Source: Holosporaceae bacterium (GTDB taxonomy: Bacteria; Pseudomonadota; Alphaproteobacteria; UBA3830). Taken from it: a stretch of DNA of 14,331 nucleotides. The stretch covers positions 1-14,331 of the forward strand of contig JAISMI010000011.1 in assembly GCA_031276835.1 (NCBI GenBank). The letters run 5' to 3'. Under the pieces are notes generated by a model. The model had not been told where the DNA came from, did not search any database, and was given only the letters and a program-made list of their open reading frames with translations. Made by a program: the position numbers and the translations under genes. Position 1 is the first letter of the stretch, and the number at the start of each line of letters is the position of its first letter. Shown piece by piece: positions 6,664-13,749 of the stretch.

Positions 6664-8001
6664 ATGAATATTACTAGGTTGAGTGTTTTTACTGTGAAGA
6701 AAATAGTTCTGGGTTTTATTCTACTTTTTGGAGGATCTCAGGCGAAATATAACGTTGTTGATTTCGTTCTGGAAAATGGTCTTCGGGTGGTTTGCATCGA
6801 GAAAAAAACCTCTCCAATTACGTTCTTTTCGATTTGGTACCGATGCGGATCCAAATGCGACGCCATTTCTAAATCTGGAGCGGCCCATTATTTAGAGCAC
6901 ATGGCTTTTGTCGCCAATAAAATGGAATTCAGTAATTTTTTGGAGGACGTAGGAGCCGATAAAAATGCATTTACCTCGATTAACGCCATTTGCTTCCACG
7001 AATTGGTTCCCAAAGAAAACATAGAGACCGTTTTCATCCATGAGAGTCGTCGCATGATCTCTCTGGATATCGACGACGACGCCTTTCTATCGGAGAAGGG
7101 CGCTATACTGGAGGAGCGCAGCACGAGGGTCGACAACGATCCCAACGGAGCGTCGCAGGAGTCGCTGCTGTCAAATATTTTCAATAGGGAAGCGGGAGGC
7201 ATTGGGATTATCGGATGGAAACATGAAATACAATCCATAACCAAAAAGGATCTATACAAATTTCATCGCAAATGGTTTGCTCCCAACAACGCCGTTGTCG
7301 TGCTATCCGGAGATTTCGATTTGAATCAGATAAAAAAAATGGCCGAAAAGTATTTCGGAAAAATTCCGCCAAAAAAATTACCGAAGAGGGTCAAAAAAAC
7401 TCCGTCTGGGCCTTGTCTGAAGGAAATAAAATACGGCTCTCCTAAAAATGGATCCGCTTCTGTGGCGGAGTATATATACCGGACTCCATTTTCTTCCAAA
7501 GAAAGTTTGAAAAAAACGATAGCTCTGGAGGTCGCCCTTAAGGTTATGAATCGGCCGGCTTCATTTGTGAAAAAAATCCTGAAGGACGCTTTAAACCATG
7601 CGACGGAAGTCGCGTTTTCATACGTTGATAGGTTGTTTCAATATGATATTGTCGTGTTGGAAATTGCGTCTCCGTCAATCGACGATCTGGGCGATGCGGA
7701 AAACGCGTGGCGCTACTTAAAAAACAAGTTGGCCTACGCGGGCGTTTTAAAGTCGGAATTGGATGCGGTAAAGAGGCAAGAACTCGTTTCTCTAGCCTAT
7801 AAAAAAGACGATATCATAGAAATGTCCAACTATTTCGGATGGCTGCTGATAAACGGATATTCGGTGGACGAAATACAGTCTATAGACGACATGATACAGG
7901 AGGTTTCTGAAAAAGAATGTAACGATCTTCTGAGGGAAATTTTTTCACAGGATCCTATAGCTATATTCAGAATTTTACCGAAGAGTTACGACCGTGAATA
8001 A
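6664..8001 (+). CDS. M16 zinc metallopeptidase, catalytic subunit (first of four)
   Basis: This is an exported M16 (pitrilysin/MPP-like) peptidase of about 445 residues. The inverted zinc motif HYLEH lies at 75-79 (His75, His79 as ligands, Glu78 as catalytic base), and the downstream glutamate ligand is in ILEERSTR (Glu150/151). The N-terminal strand FVLENGLRVV and WYRCGSKCD are typical of M16. The Arg/Tyr substrate-contact motif of the C-terminal M16 domain is not recognisable, as expected of the catalytic partner in an M16B heterodimer. A signal peptide ends at GGSQA. The frame is open from TTG 6592, but residues before 6664 do not resemble a signal peptide. ATG 6664 is preferred, and GTG 6694 (starting KKIVLGF) is also plausible. 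It overlaps the next gene by 8 bases. Confidence 0.93.
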   Translation: MNITRLSVFTVKKIVLGFILLFGGSQAKYNVVDFVLENGLRVVCIEKKTSPITFFSIWYRCGSKCDAISKSGAAHYLEHMAFVANKMEFSNFLEDVGADKNAFTSINAICFHELVPKENIETVFIHESRRMISLDIDDDAFLSEKGAILEERSTRVDNDPNGASQESLLSNIFNREAGGIGIIGWKHEIQSITKKDLYKFHRKWFAPNNAVVVLSGDFDLNQIKKMAEKYFGKIPPKKLPKRVKKTPSGPCLKEIKYGSPKNGSASVAEYIYRTPFSSKESLKKTIALEVALKVMNRPASFVKKILKDALNHATEVAFSYVDRLFQYDIVVLEIASPSIDDLGDAENAWRYLKNKLAYAGVLKSELDAVKRQELVSLAYKKDDIIEMSNYFGWLLINGYSVDEIQSIDDMIQEVSEKECNDLLREIFSQDPIAIFRILPKSYDRE

Positions 8002-9319
8002 AATAATACTTCTGCCTCTGTTATTTATTTTGTTTTTCGCCGACGCCGTTGAAGAGAAGTCCCGTCGATCTCAGGTAAAGGAATTAATAAGCGACGGCGG
8101 CGTGAAATTTTGGTTCATGAACGACGACGGCGCGCCTCTGATACATATAAAAATAGCGTTTAAAAATGCCGGATCTTCCTATCAGGAAAAAACAAAAACG
8201 GGAGTTCCAGTATTTTACTCCGACGCGGTTTTTTGCGGCTCCGGAAAATATTCTAAAACGCAATTTTCGGAGGCCTGTTCCAATATATCCGCCAAAATAT
8301 ACTGCAACGCCGATATGGATAACATATATTTTTCTCTGACGGCGCCGAAAATAACTCTGAACGATGCGATTTCCCTATTTAATACGGCAATTACTTCTCC
8401 AAATTTTGAAGAGGATAAGGTAAAAATTATACAAAACGGCTTGGGATATTCCGCCTATAATTACTCGCTGGATCCGGTTGGAGTCGCTTTTTCTTCGATC
8501 ATTCCGTCAATAATTTTCAAATCCCATCCCTATGAAAACGGAGTCGTCGGTTTTCCGGAAGATTTTATGAAGTTGTCCATAGAGGATCTAAAAAGCTATA
8601 AATCAAAATTTTTGACGGCGCGGAACGCGGAGATTTGCGTATTCGGCGACGTCTCCGAAAACAGAGCGAAATCATTGGTCGACAAAGCGTTTTCCGGAGT
8701 TGAAAGAGGAACTCCCTCCGCGGACGACGTCAAAGACGTTACGCCAACGCTAAATGCGGAATTAAAAAAATATTACGTCGATGGACCGCAGAGTTCCATT
8801 TTTTTTGTGCTTAAAATGGAAAAACCGCCGTCGCCCAAGCGCTATATCGCCGCGGTTTTGTATAGAGTTCTCGGAGAAGGATATGTTTTTAGGGGGAAAA
8901 TTCTTTCTGAACTGAGAACGAAGAAAGGATTAATCTACAGCGGATCCCTATGCTACGTCGATCTAAACCACGCCAGTTACGTTTTTGGAAAAGTTCAAAC
9001 GGATAACTCCAAAGCGCAGAGCGCAATCGATTCGCTGAAGGAAATTATCAAAAATCTTCGCGAGAATGGAATAAACCAGTCGGAATTGCAATTTGCCAAA
9101 AGCAACATAAAGGGGAAGATGCTGGTCGGACTGCGAAATGCGGAAAATCTCTGTCATTTTTATTTTCTCAAGAAATTACGCGGATTTGGTAAGGACGTTC
9201 TGTCCGAGATCATGGAAAAAACCGACGCCGTTACGCTGCAGGAGGTAAATTCTCTGGCTAAAGAAATTCTTGACGAAAAGCGTATGTCGTTTGTGGTTAT
9301 AGGCGGAGGATCAATTTGA
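7994..9319 (+). CDS. M16-family protein, non-catalytic Arg/Tyr partner subunit (second of four)
   Basis: This 441-residue exported M16 homologue lacks a zinc site. After the conserved FKNAGSSYQEK segment, the HxxEH position reads VFYSD. The C-terminal half keeps the partner signature SELRTKKGLIYSG, with Arg308 and Tyr315 at the family spacing of seven, just after a glycine-containing loop (GEGYVFRG). M16B heterodimers divide labour in this way: one subunit supplies zinc and the other supplies the Arg/Tyr pair. The leader MNKIILLPLLFILFFADA is a typical signal peptide with an A-x-A cleavage site. The GTG start overlaps the first M16 gene by 8 bases, with AAGAG about 8 bases upstream. It most likely pairs with the product of the preceding gene. 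Confidence 0.87.
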   Translation: MNKIILLPLLFILFFADAVEEKSRRSQVKELISDGGVKFWFMNDDGAPLIHIKIAFKNAGSSYQEKTKTGVPVFYSDAVFCGSGKYSKTQFSEACSNISAKIYCNADMDNIYFSLTAPKITLNDAISLFNTAITSPNFEEDKVKIIQNGLGYSAYNYSLDPVGVAFSSIIPSIIFKSHPYENGVVGFPEDFMKLSIEDLKSYKSKFLTARNAEICVFGDVSENRAKSLVDKAFSGVERGTPSADDVKDVTPTLNAELKKYYVDGPQSSIFFVLKMEKPPSPKRYIAAVLYRVLGEGYVFRGKILSELRTKKGLIYSGSLCYVDLNHASYVFGKVQTDNSKAQSAIDSLKEIIKNLRENGINQSELQFAKSNIKGKMLVGLRNAENLCHFYFLKKLRGFGKDVLSEIMEKTDAVTLQEVNSLAKEILDEKRMSFVVIGGGSI

Positions 9320-10569
9320 GAAAATATCTGCGAAATAACGGGTTATTTTTCCAATTAGCGGCGAGTTTTCTGTTATTTTTTCAGCAGTCCTTCGGCGTTT
9401 CGAGCTGGGAAAGCGGATTGCGCAAATGCGTGCTGAGCAATGGCGTAGACGTCATATTGCATGAAAATTTTCGAATGCCGGTAGTGGTGGTCGGAATAAT
9501 TTTTCACGTCGGATATTTTCATGCTCCAATTAGCAAACAGGGCGTTAACGATTTGGTCGCCGCCAATCTGATTGATCAAAAATCTCGTATGAAATTATCG
9601 GACGTCGGCGTTTTATATGAAATAAACTCCTACGGCGCCCATACGGAAATTCTTGCGATGATGGCGCCTAAACATTTGAAGAGATTCTTTCAAATTATAT
9701 CGGAAAGTAGTTTTTCCGTAAAAAATCTCGAGACGTTAAAAAAACAAATGTGCGTTAACAATAAACTCGCCCGTTATTGTTTCGAGGACGCCGTCCATAA
9801 TGAGATTTTCTCCAACATAAAATATAAAAATTCCAATTTCGGCGGCGCCGTCTTCAACGAGCAAGCTCTATCGGCCGTTTCCTCCGCCGACGTAAAAGAT
9901 TTTTTCGAGGAACATTATAAAAAATGCCATTTGTCCGTCGTCATATGCGGAGCGGTAGGCCATAAGAATCTCATAAAAATCTTGCAGTCGACGGTATGTA
10001 ATCTACCGCCTCGGCGGAAAGTCTCCCATGATCGTTGTTTGGATAGAATTCCCAAAAATATTACCATCGAGAGTAAATATGCCGGTAGATCCGTACGATA
10101 TTTTTACAAAATTTCCAAGGAAGACGTTCCCCTTTTCGAGGCGTTTTCAAAAATTCTTAATTACGAATTATTTAGATTTTTCGAAAAAACAAATAAAATA
10201 ATCTTCGACTATAAAAATCATAATATTGCGACCAACGGAGACTGTATTTGCGGAATTGTTTTCTATCCAAAAAGCGACGTTTCCCTGTCTGATTTTCAAA
10301 GAGCGTACGAAATTTTTGTTCATCGGCTTTGCGGTCAAGAGTTTTCCGAAGACGATCTGGAAAAAGCGCGACGGTATGCCGATTATTCCCGACAGTTTTT
10401 ATTGGGCGATTTGTACGACGTCTATCGCAGAGTAAAAAATGATTACTTAAACGGATTGAATTCGGAAACGGAAATTCATAATTCGAAACAATTTAACTCG
10501 TTTGCCGAAAAACTTTTTCGACAAAATTTAACGCTTCAAATTATTACAAGATACAGACCGGATAAGTAA
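9316..10569 (+). CDS. M16-family pseudoenzyme, degenerate catalytic-type subunit (third of four)
   Basis: This 417-residue exported protein has an M16 N-terminal fold most like the first gene: CVLSNGVDVILHEN aligns with its FVLENGLRVVCIEK, and SKQGVNDLVAAN with its SKSGAAHYLEHM. All three HxxEH positions are replaced (Asp79, Ala82, Ala83) and no Glu-Glu ligand motif follows. The Arg/Tyr partner motif is also absent; the equivalent region reads FFEKTNKIIFDYK. It therefore has neither half of an M16 active site. The hydrophobic leader to about residue 27 suggests export. The TTG start overlaps the preceding stop (TTGA) and has a strong GGAGGA at 9305-9310, five bases away. The reading frame is intact, which argues for a retained non-enzymatic role. 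Confidence 0.8.
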   Translation: MRKYLRNNGLFFQLAASFLLFFQQSFGVSSWESGLRKCVLSNGVDVILHENFRMPVVVVGIIFHVGYFHAPISKQGVNDLVAANLIDQKSRMKLSDVGVLYEINSYGAHTEILAMMAPKHLKRFFQIISESSFSVKNLETLKKQMCVNNKLARYCFEDAVHNEIFSNIKYKNSNFGGAVFNEQALSAVSSADVKDFFEEHYKKCHLSVVICGAVGHKNLIKILQSTVCNLPPRRKVSHDRCLDRIPKNITIESKYAGRSVRYFYKISKEDVPLFEAFSKILNYELFRFFEKTNKIIFDYKNHNIATNGDCICGIVFYPKSDVSLSDFQRAYEIFVHRLCGQEFSEDDLEKARRYADYSRQFLLGDLYDVYRRVKNDYLNGLNSETEIHNSKQFNSFAEKLFRQNLTLQIITRYRPDK

Positions 10570-10571
10570 CC

Positions 10572-11873
10572 ATGTCCAAAAAACTACAAATAATAATCTC
10601 CGCCGTATTAATCGCGTTAATTTCCGCCACAATTCTTTTTAAGAAGGAAATACTATTCATAAAAATTTCGGAAGTCGGCAACAATTACGGGATGACGGCT
10701 TATCAAATAAGGGTAAAGAGCAATAATTTACTATACGTAAAGTGCGTGTTTAAAAATTCCGGAGCGCTGCGCAACGCTCCGGAGAAACGCGGAATTTCCG
10801 TTGTGGTCGGAGACCTTCTTTGCAGAAGAATTGGCGGATTATCTCCGGAGGAAACCAAAGAGAAATTACTGGATCTGGGAGTGCAAGATCTATCCATTCG
10901 GGCCTGCGAGGACGATTTCATCCTGTCTTTTTATGTTTTAAAGGACAAAGCCCCAGAGGCGTTGAAATTTTTGTCTCCAATTTTTTTTAGGCCTGAATTT
11001 TCTAAAAATGACTTGGAATTTGTGAAGGAAAAGTATCCAATTACGTCGGATCTGGACTTATCTCATCCCCGCGAGTTGCTTTTTGATAAACTCATGGAGA
11101 CGCTCTACACGAATCACAACTATGGATTGAATGTTACCGGAAACGCGCGATCCATTGCCGGCATTTCGGAAGACGACGTTCGTAATTTTGTAAAGTCGAA
11201 TTTCTCCCGAGATAATCTTGAGGTTTTTTTCACCGGAGACATATCTCAGTCCGACGTCGAAACTCACGTTGAAACTCTATTTTCCAAGATTCCAGAAAAA
11301 GGTAGTCGGGATTTTATCGATAAAATCGGCGACGTTTCTTCTTGTCCTTTGTCCGAGGAAAAAGACTACGTAATTCTCAAGCCTAATATGAAGGATATTG
11401 TCGGGATAATATGCGGATTCCGCGTGGATAATCTGGATAGGAAGGAAGAGGCGGCCGCCCATGTGATAATAAATACTCTCTTCGACGCCAAAATCGGAGA
11501 TTTTTCCCAGGGACTTCGGGCGCGCAAAATAGCCTACAGTTGCGATTTTCATTTCATTCAACGGAATCAGTCTAATGTTTTTTTTCTGGAGATCTACGTG
11601 TATAAAAATGATCTGGAGAATTACAAAAAATATTTAGAGGAAAAAATATCCCAATACGGCTGCAAATTAAATTTGAAAAAATTGGAGCGAACTAAAGATC
11701 AATTGGCGATGCAATCTGGGGTAGGATTCGCCAATATTTTCGACGTCGACAAGAAAATGAAGTATAGTTCTCTGCCATTTTCCCAAATTACCCGGGAAAT
11801 TTTTTCTAATACCATGAAAAAACTTTTTGACAGGTCCCGAATGAGGGTAGTCTACGTCCAATCCGAACGTTGA
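10572..11873 (+). CDS. M16-family protein, non-catalytic partner type, membrane-anchored (fourth of four)
   Basis: This 433-residue M16 homologue resembles the second gene. It has FKNSGALRNAPEKRG where that has FKNAGSSYQEKTKTG, and the zinc position reads VVVGD (compare VFYSD). The partner motif is partly kept as GLRARKIAYSC, with Arg316 and Tyr322 spaced one residue shorter than in the second gene. The N-terminal hydrophobic stretch (about residues 5-23, flanked by Lys) has no clear cleavage site and may act as an inner-membrane anchor with the body in the periplasm. ATG 10572 lies two bases after the previous stop, with a weak GGATAAG site. No further gene follows for about 150 bases, so it ends the cassette. 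Confidence 0.8.
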   Translation: MSKKLQIIISAVLIALISATILFKKEILFIKISEVGNNYGMTAYQIRVKSNNLLYVKCVFKNSGALRNAPEKRGISVVVGDLLCRRIGGLSPEETKEKLLDLGVQDLSIRACEDDFILSFYVLKDKAPEALKFLSPIFFRPEFSKNDLEFVKEKYPITSDLDLSHPRELLFDKLMETLYTNHNYGLNVTGNARSIAGISEDDVRNFVKSNFSRDNLEVFFTGDISQSDVETHVETLFSKIPEKGSRDFIDKIGDVSSCPLSEEKDYVILKPNMKDIVGIICGFRVDNLDRKEEAAAHVIINTLFDAKIGDFSQGLRARKIAYSCDFHFIQRNQSNVFFLEIYVYKNDLENYKKYLEEKISQYGCKLNLKKLERTKDQLAMQSGVGFANIFDVDKKMKYSSLPFSQITREIFSNTMKKLFDRSRMRVVYVQSER

Positions 11874-11882
11874 CGGGCCGTT

Positions 11883-11907
11883 AAAATCTCATGGAATCCG
11901 TGATTTT
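11883..11907 (+). terminator. Weak inverted repeat after the M16 cassette
   Basis: AAAATC (11883-11888) and GATTTT (11902-11907) form a 6-bp stem with a 13-base loop, shortly after the last M16 stop. The stem is AT-rich and no clean T-run follows, so intrinsic termination is doubtful. It is the only hairpin candidate between this operon and the next promoter. Confidence 0.22.
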
Positions 11908-11970
11908 CGTTTCGCCGGAAATTTATTAGATAATAGGGCGTTCTGAATCAATTTTTATTGCAGCGATCTG

Positions 11971-11999
11971 TTGCAAGTTTCATTCTACGGTAATATACT
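11971..11999 (+). promoter_or_regulatory. Sigma70-like promoter for the PPIase gene
   Basis: TTGCAA (11971-11976), a 17-base spacer and TATACT (11994-11999) match the consensus at five of six and five of six positions respectively. Initiation near 12006 gives a leader of about 20 bases ending in the GGAGAG ribosome binding site. This is the best promoter in the window and marks the start of the transcription unit that probably runs through rpmI, rplT, dksA and lepB. Confidence 0.72.
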
Positions 12000-12015
12000 A
12001 CATCGATTTTTATGT

Positions 12016-12021
12016 GGAGAG
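12016..12021 (+). promoter_or_regulatory. Ribosome binding site deciding the PPIase start
   Basis: GGAGAG lies five bases before ATG 12027. A longer in-frame start at ATG 12012 would put this site inside the gene and place charged residues ahead of the signal peptide, so 12027 is preferred. Confidence 0.75.
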
Positions 12022-12026
12022 ATATT

Positions 12027-13088
12027 ATGAAATTTAAAGTTGGATGTGCAATGGCGGTTTTGGCCGTCATGTTTTTTGATACGGCTCGTGGGGGCGCGCT
12101 GAAAAAGCATTTTAGCAATGGCGAGCAGTCGACCAGTCTTGAAGTGGGAGAGAAAAGTGCGCCTTCTGAAGACGGAGGCGTCGCCGCTAACGATTCGGCG
12201 GAATCGTCAAAAGAAGACGCTTCTAAAGCCGCTGCCATAGCGACTCAACCGGAAGAAAACGCCTCTAGTTCTTCGGAGAAGAAAAAAATAGTCGGAGATC
12301 CAGTTGTGTTAAGGATTAATGGGAAAAAAGAATATAGGCGCAGCCACATTCTTGCCGATATGAAAATGATTCCTCCACAAATGATTCAGGGAGTTTCTCC
12401 GGATAAATTGTTCGAGATGCTGAGAGACCAAAGATTAAAGGCCTATCTTATGATTGAGCAGGCCAAAAAAGCCGGTATGGATCGCACAAAGGAGTTTTTC
12501 GATAGGGTCGAGCAGCTTAAAGAAGAGTTATTGGGGAGGATGTTCCTCATGAAAGAATTGGCTCCGAAGACCGAAAACGAATCCGCCCTGAAGGCGAGAT
12601 ATACGAAATATCTTGTCGAATTCAAAAAGGGAAAGGAGTTTAAGATATATCACATTATGACCTCCACCGAAGCGGAAATAAAAGAAGTTTTGGCCGCTCT
12701 TGGAAAAGGCGAGGATTTCTCTAAATTAGCCAAACAAAAAAGTATGGCTCCGTCGAAAGAAAAAGACGGAGAAGAGGGATACATTCCGGTCGACATAATG
12801 CCGTCCCAGATAAAGGATAAAGTTATTCTTCTTAAAGTCGGCGAATACACAAAAGATTTCGTGAAAACAGAAAACGGATTCCATGTGTTTAAGGTGGGAG
12901 ACATAAGAGATACCACTCCGCAGAAGTATGAAGAAGCCGTTCCGATGCTGAAGCAGCTTGTTTTGCATGAGGAAATGACCAAAATGCTAGATAGGCTCGA
13001 AAAACAGGCGAAGGTGGAGCGATTCAATGAAGACGGGACTCCGGCCGCCGCCCCTAAGGAAAAAAAGTCGGAGGCTCCGGCCGTATAA
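12027..13088 (+). CDS. Periplasmic parvulin-type peptidyl-prolyl isomerase (SurA/PpiC-like)
   Basis: This exported PPIase of 353 residues would catalyse Xaa-Pro isomerisation and chaperone outer-membrane or periplasmic proteins. The signal peptide (about residues 1-24, MKFKVGCAMAVLAVMFFDTA) precedes a Ser/Glu/Ala-rich low-complexity linker (about 25-90). Next come a SurA-like N-terminal helical region (about 93-155, including QRLKAYLMIEQAKKAG) and one parvulin domain (about 203-295: KEFKIYHIMT, GEDFSKLAKQKS, GEEGYIP, VKTENGFHVFKVGD). The C-terminus is acidic, basic and Pro/Ala-rich. Only one parvulin domain is seen, unlike E. coli SurA with two, so a PpiC-like alphaproteobacterial peptidylprolyl isomerase is the safer name. 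It has its own promoter and precedes rpmI by 82 bases. Confidence 0.87.
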   Translation: MKFKVGCAMAVLAVMFFDTARGGALKKHFSNGEQSTSLEVGEKSAPSEDGGVAANDSAESSKEDASKAAAIATQPEENASSSSEKKKIVGDPVVLRINGKKEYRRSHILADMKMIPPQMIQGVSPDKLFEMLRDQRLKAYLMIEQAKKAGMDRTKEFFDRVEQLKEELLGRMFLMKELAPKTENESALKARYTKYLVEFKKGKEFKIYHIMTSTEAEIKEVLAALGKGEDFSKLAKQKSMAPSKEKDGEEGYIPVDIMPSQIKDKVILLKVGEYTKDFVKTENGFHVFKVGDIRDTTPQKYEEAVPMLKQLVLHEEMTKMLDRLEKQAKVERFNEDGTPAAAPKEKKSEAPAV

Positions 13089-13089
13089 T
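13084..13089 (+). promoter_or_regulatory. Candidate -10 element for rpmI-rplT
   Basis: A perfect TATAAT overlaps the PPIase stop codon. Initiation near 13096 would produce a leader containing the whole hairpin 13115-13148. The -35 position is an A-run (13061-13066) with little resemblance to consensus, so this is only suggestive. Confidence 0.25.
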
Positions 13090-13114
13090 TTAGAAAGGTC
13101 GTTGATTGTTTAAA

Positions 13115-13148
13115 ATCGAGTCGGGTGTGTGGGTATACCTGGCTCGAT
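13115..13148 (+). promoter_or_regulatory. Leader hairpin upstream of rpmI (candidate r-protein operator)
   Basis: ATCGAGTCGGGT (13115-13126) pairs along its full length with ACCTGGCTCGAT (13137-13148), a 12-bp stem with two G-U wobbles and a 10-base loop that includes GTGGGTAT. No T-run follows; the next bases are ATTTATAAATAT and then the rpmI ribosome binding site at 13161. The position fits a translational operator for the L35-L20 genes, which L20 controls in E. coli and Firmicutes. The structure is not one I recognise from those systems, so function is inferred from position only. Confidence 0.55.
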
Positions 13149-13160
13149 ATTTATAAATAT

Positions 13161-13166
13161 GGAGGA
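13161..13166 (+). promoter_or_regulatory. Ribosome binding site deciding the GTG start of rpmI
   Basis: GGAGGA followed by four A's precedes GTG 13171. The longer in-frame start at 13129 would lie within the leader hairpin and add 14 residues not found in L35. Confidence 0.8.
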
Positions 13167-13170
13167 AAAA

Positions 13171-13368
13171 GTGCCCAAACTAAAAACAAAAAGCTCAGCT
13201 AAAAAACGTTTCAATTTTACCGCTACTGGTATGGTAATCGCTCAGCCGGCTTTCAAAAGACATAATTTAAGAAAACGTTCTCAGAAAATGAAAAGGCAAG
13301 CTCGAGGAACTATGATTTTAAGCGTCTGCGACGCGAAAAATATCGCCAAATATATGCCGTACAAATAG
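13171..13368 (+). CDS. rpmI: 50S ribosomal protein L35
   Basis: This small basic protein of the large ribosomal subunit is 65 residues long, the usual L35 length. The N-terminus [13 protein letters not shown] and the [20 protein letters not shown] segment are diagnostic, and the tail [16 protein letters not shown] matches the alphaproteobacterial style. GTG 13171 is chosen because of the strong GGAGGA site and because mature L35 begins at this PK. It is followed by rplT after 10 bases. infC, which usually precedes rpmI, is absent here, and the upstream neighbour is a PPIase gene. The leader carries a 12-bp hairpin that may regulate it. Confidence 0.97.
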   Translation: MPKLKTKSSAKKRFNFTATGMVIAQPAFKRHNLRKRSQKMKRQARGTMILSVCDAKNIAKYMPYK

Positions 13369-13378
13369 GGAGTGAAAA

Positions 13379-13735
13379 ATGTCGAGAGTAAAAAGAGGCG
13401 TAACGGCTCATGCGCGTCATAAAAAGGTCATAAAACTTTCCAAAGGGTTTATCGGACGTTCAAAAAATTGCTACCGTTCTGCAGTGGAAAGGTTGGAAAA
13501 GTCCATGCAGTACGCCTACAGAGATCGCCGCAATAGAAGGCGAGATATGCGGGAGCTGTGGATTGTGAGAATCAATGCCGCGGTTAGGGCTCATGGAATG
13601 AAATATTCTCAATTTATCCATGGATTGGTCAAGGCAAATATGCTAATTGATAGAAAAATACTGTCTGAATTGGCCATTAACGATAAAGCGGCGTTTTCTG
13701 AAATCGTTAATAGAGTTAAAACTATTTTGGCTTAA
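13379..13735 (+). CDS. rplT: 50S ribosomal protein L20
   Basis: L20 is an early-assembly large-subunit protein that binds 23S rRNA. The 118-residue length is typical. The sequence shows the strongly basic N-terminal extension ([20 protein letters not shown]), the [18 protein letters not shown] segment, the Arg-rich [16 protein letters not shown] helix and the globular C-terminal domain with [23 protein letters not shown] at 13368-13374 overlaps the rpmI stop, coupling the two genes. In E. coli and Bacillus L20 represses its own operon by binding the leader mRNA, and the hairpin before rpmI is the candidate target here. pheS, a common downstream neighbour, is replaced by dksA. Confidence 0.99.
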   Translation: MSRVKRGVTAHARHKKVIKLSKGFIGRSKNCYRSAVERLEKSMQYAYRDRRNRRRDMRELWIVRINAAVRAHGMKYSQFIHGLVKANMLIDRKILSELAINDKAAFSEIVNRVKTILA

Positions 13736-13749
13736 TTTTAGGTGATTTT

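Noticed and set aside
6888..7259. A 123-residue minus-strand open frame inside the first M16 gene
   Set aside because: It is antisense to the catalytic motif region and has no recognisable features.
13115..13148. Intrinsic terminator for the PPIase gene
   Set aside because: The stem is good, but it is followed by ATTTATAAATAT rather than a T-run and abuts the rpmI ribosome binding site.
13129..13170. A longer L35 starting at 13129
   Set aside because: The extra 14 residues are absent from the family, that start lies within the leader hairpin, and GGAGGA points to GTG 13171.
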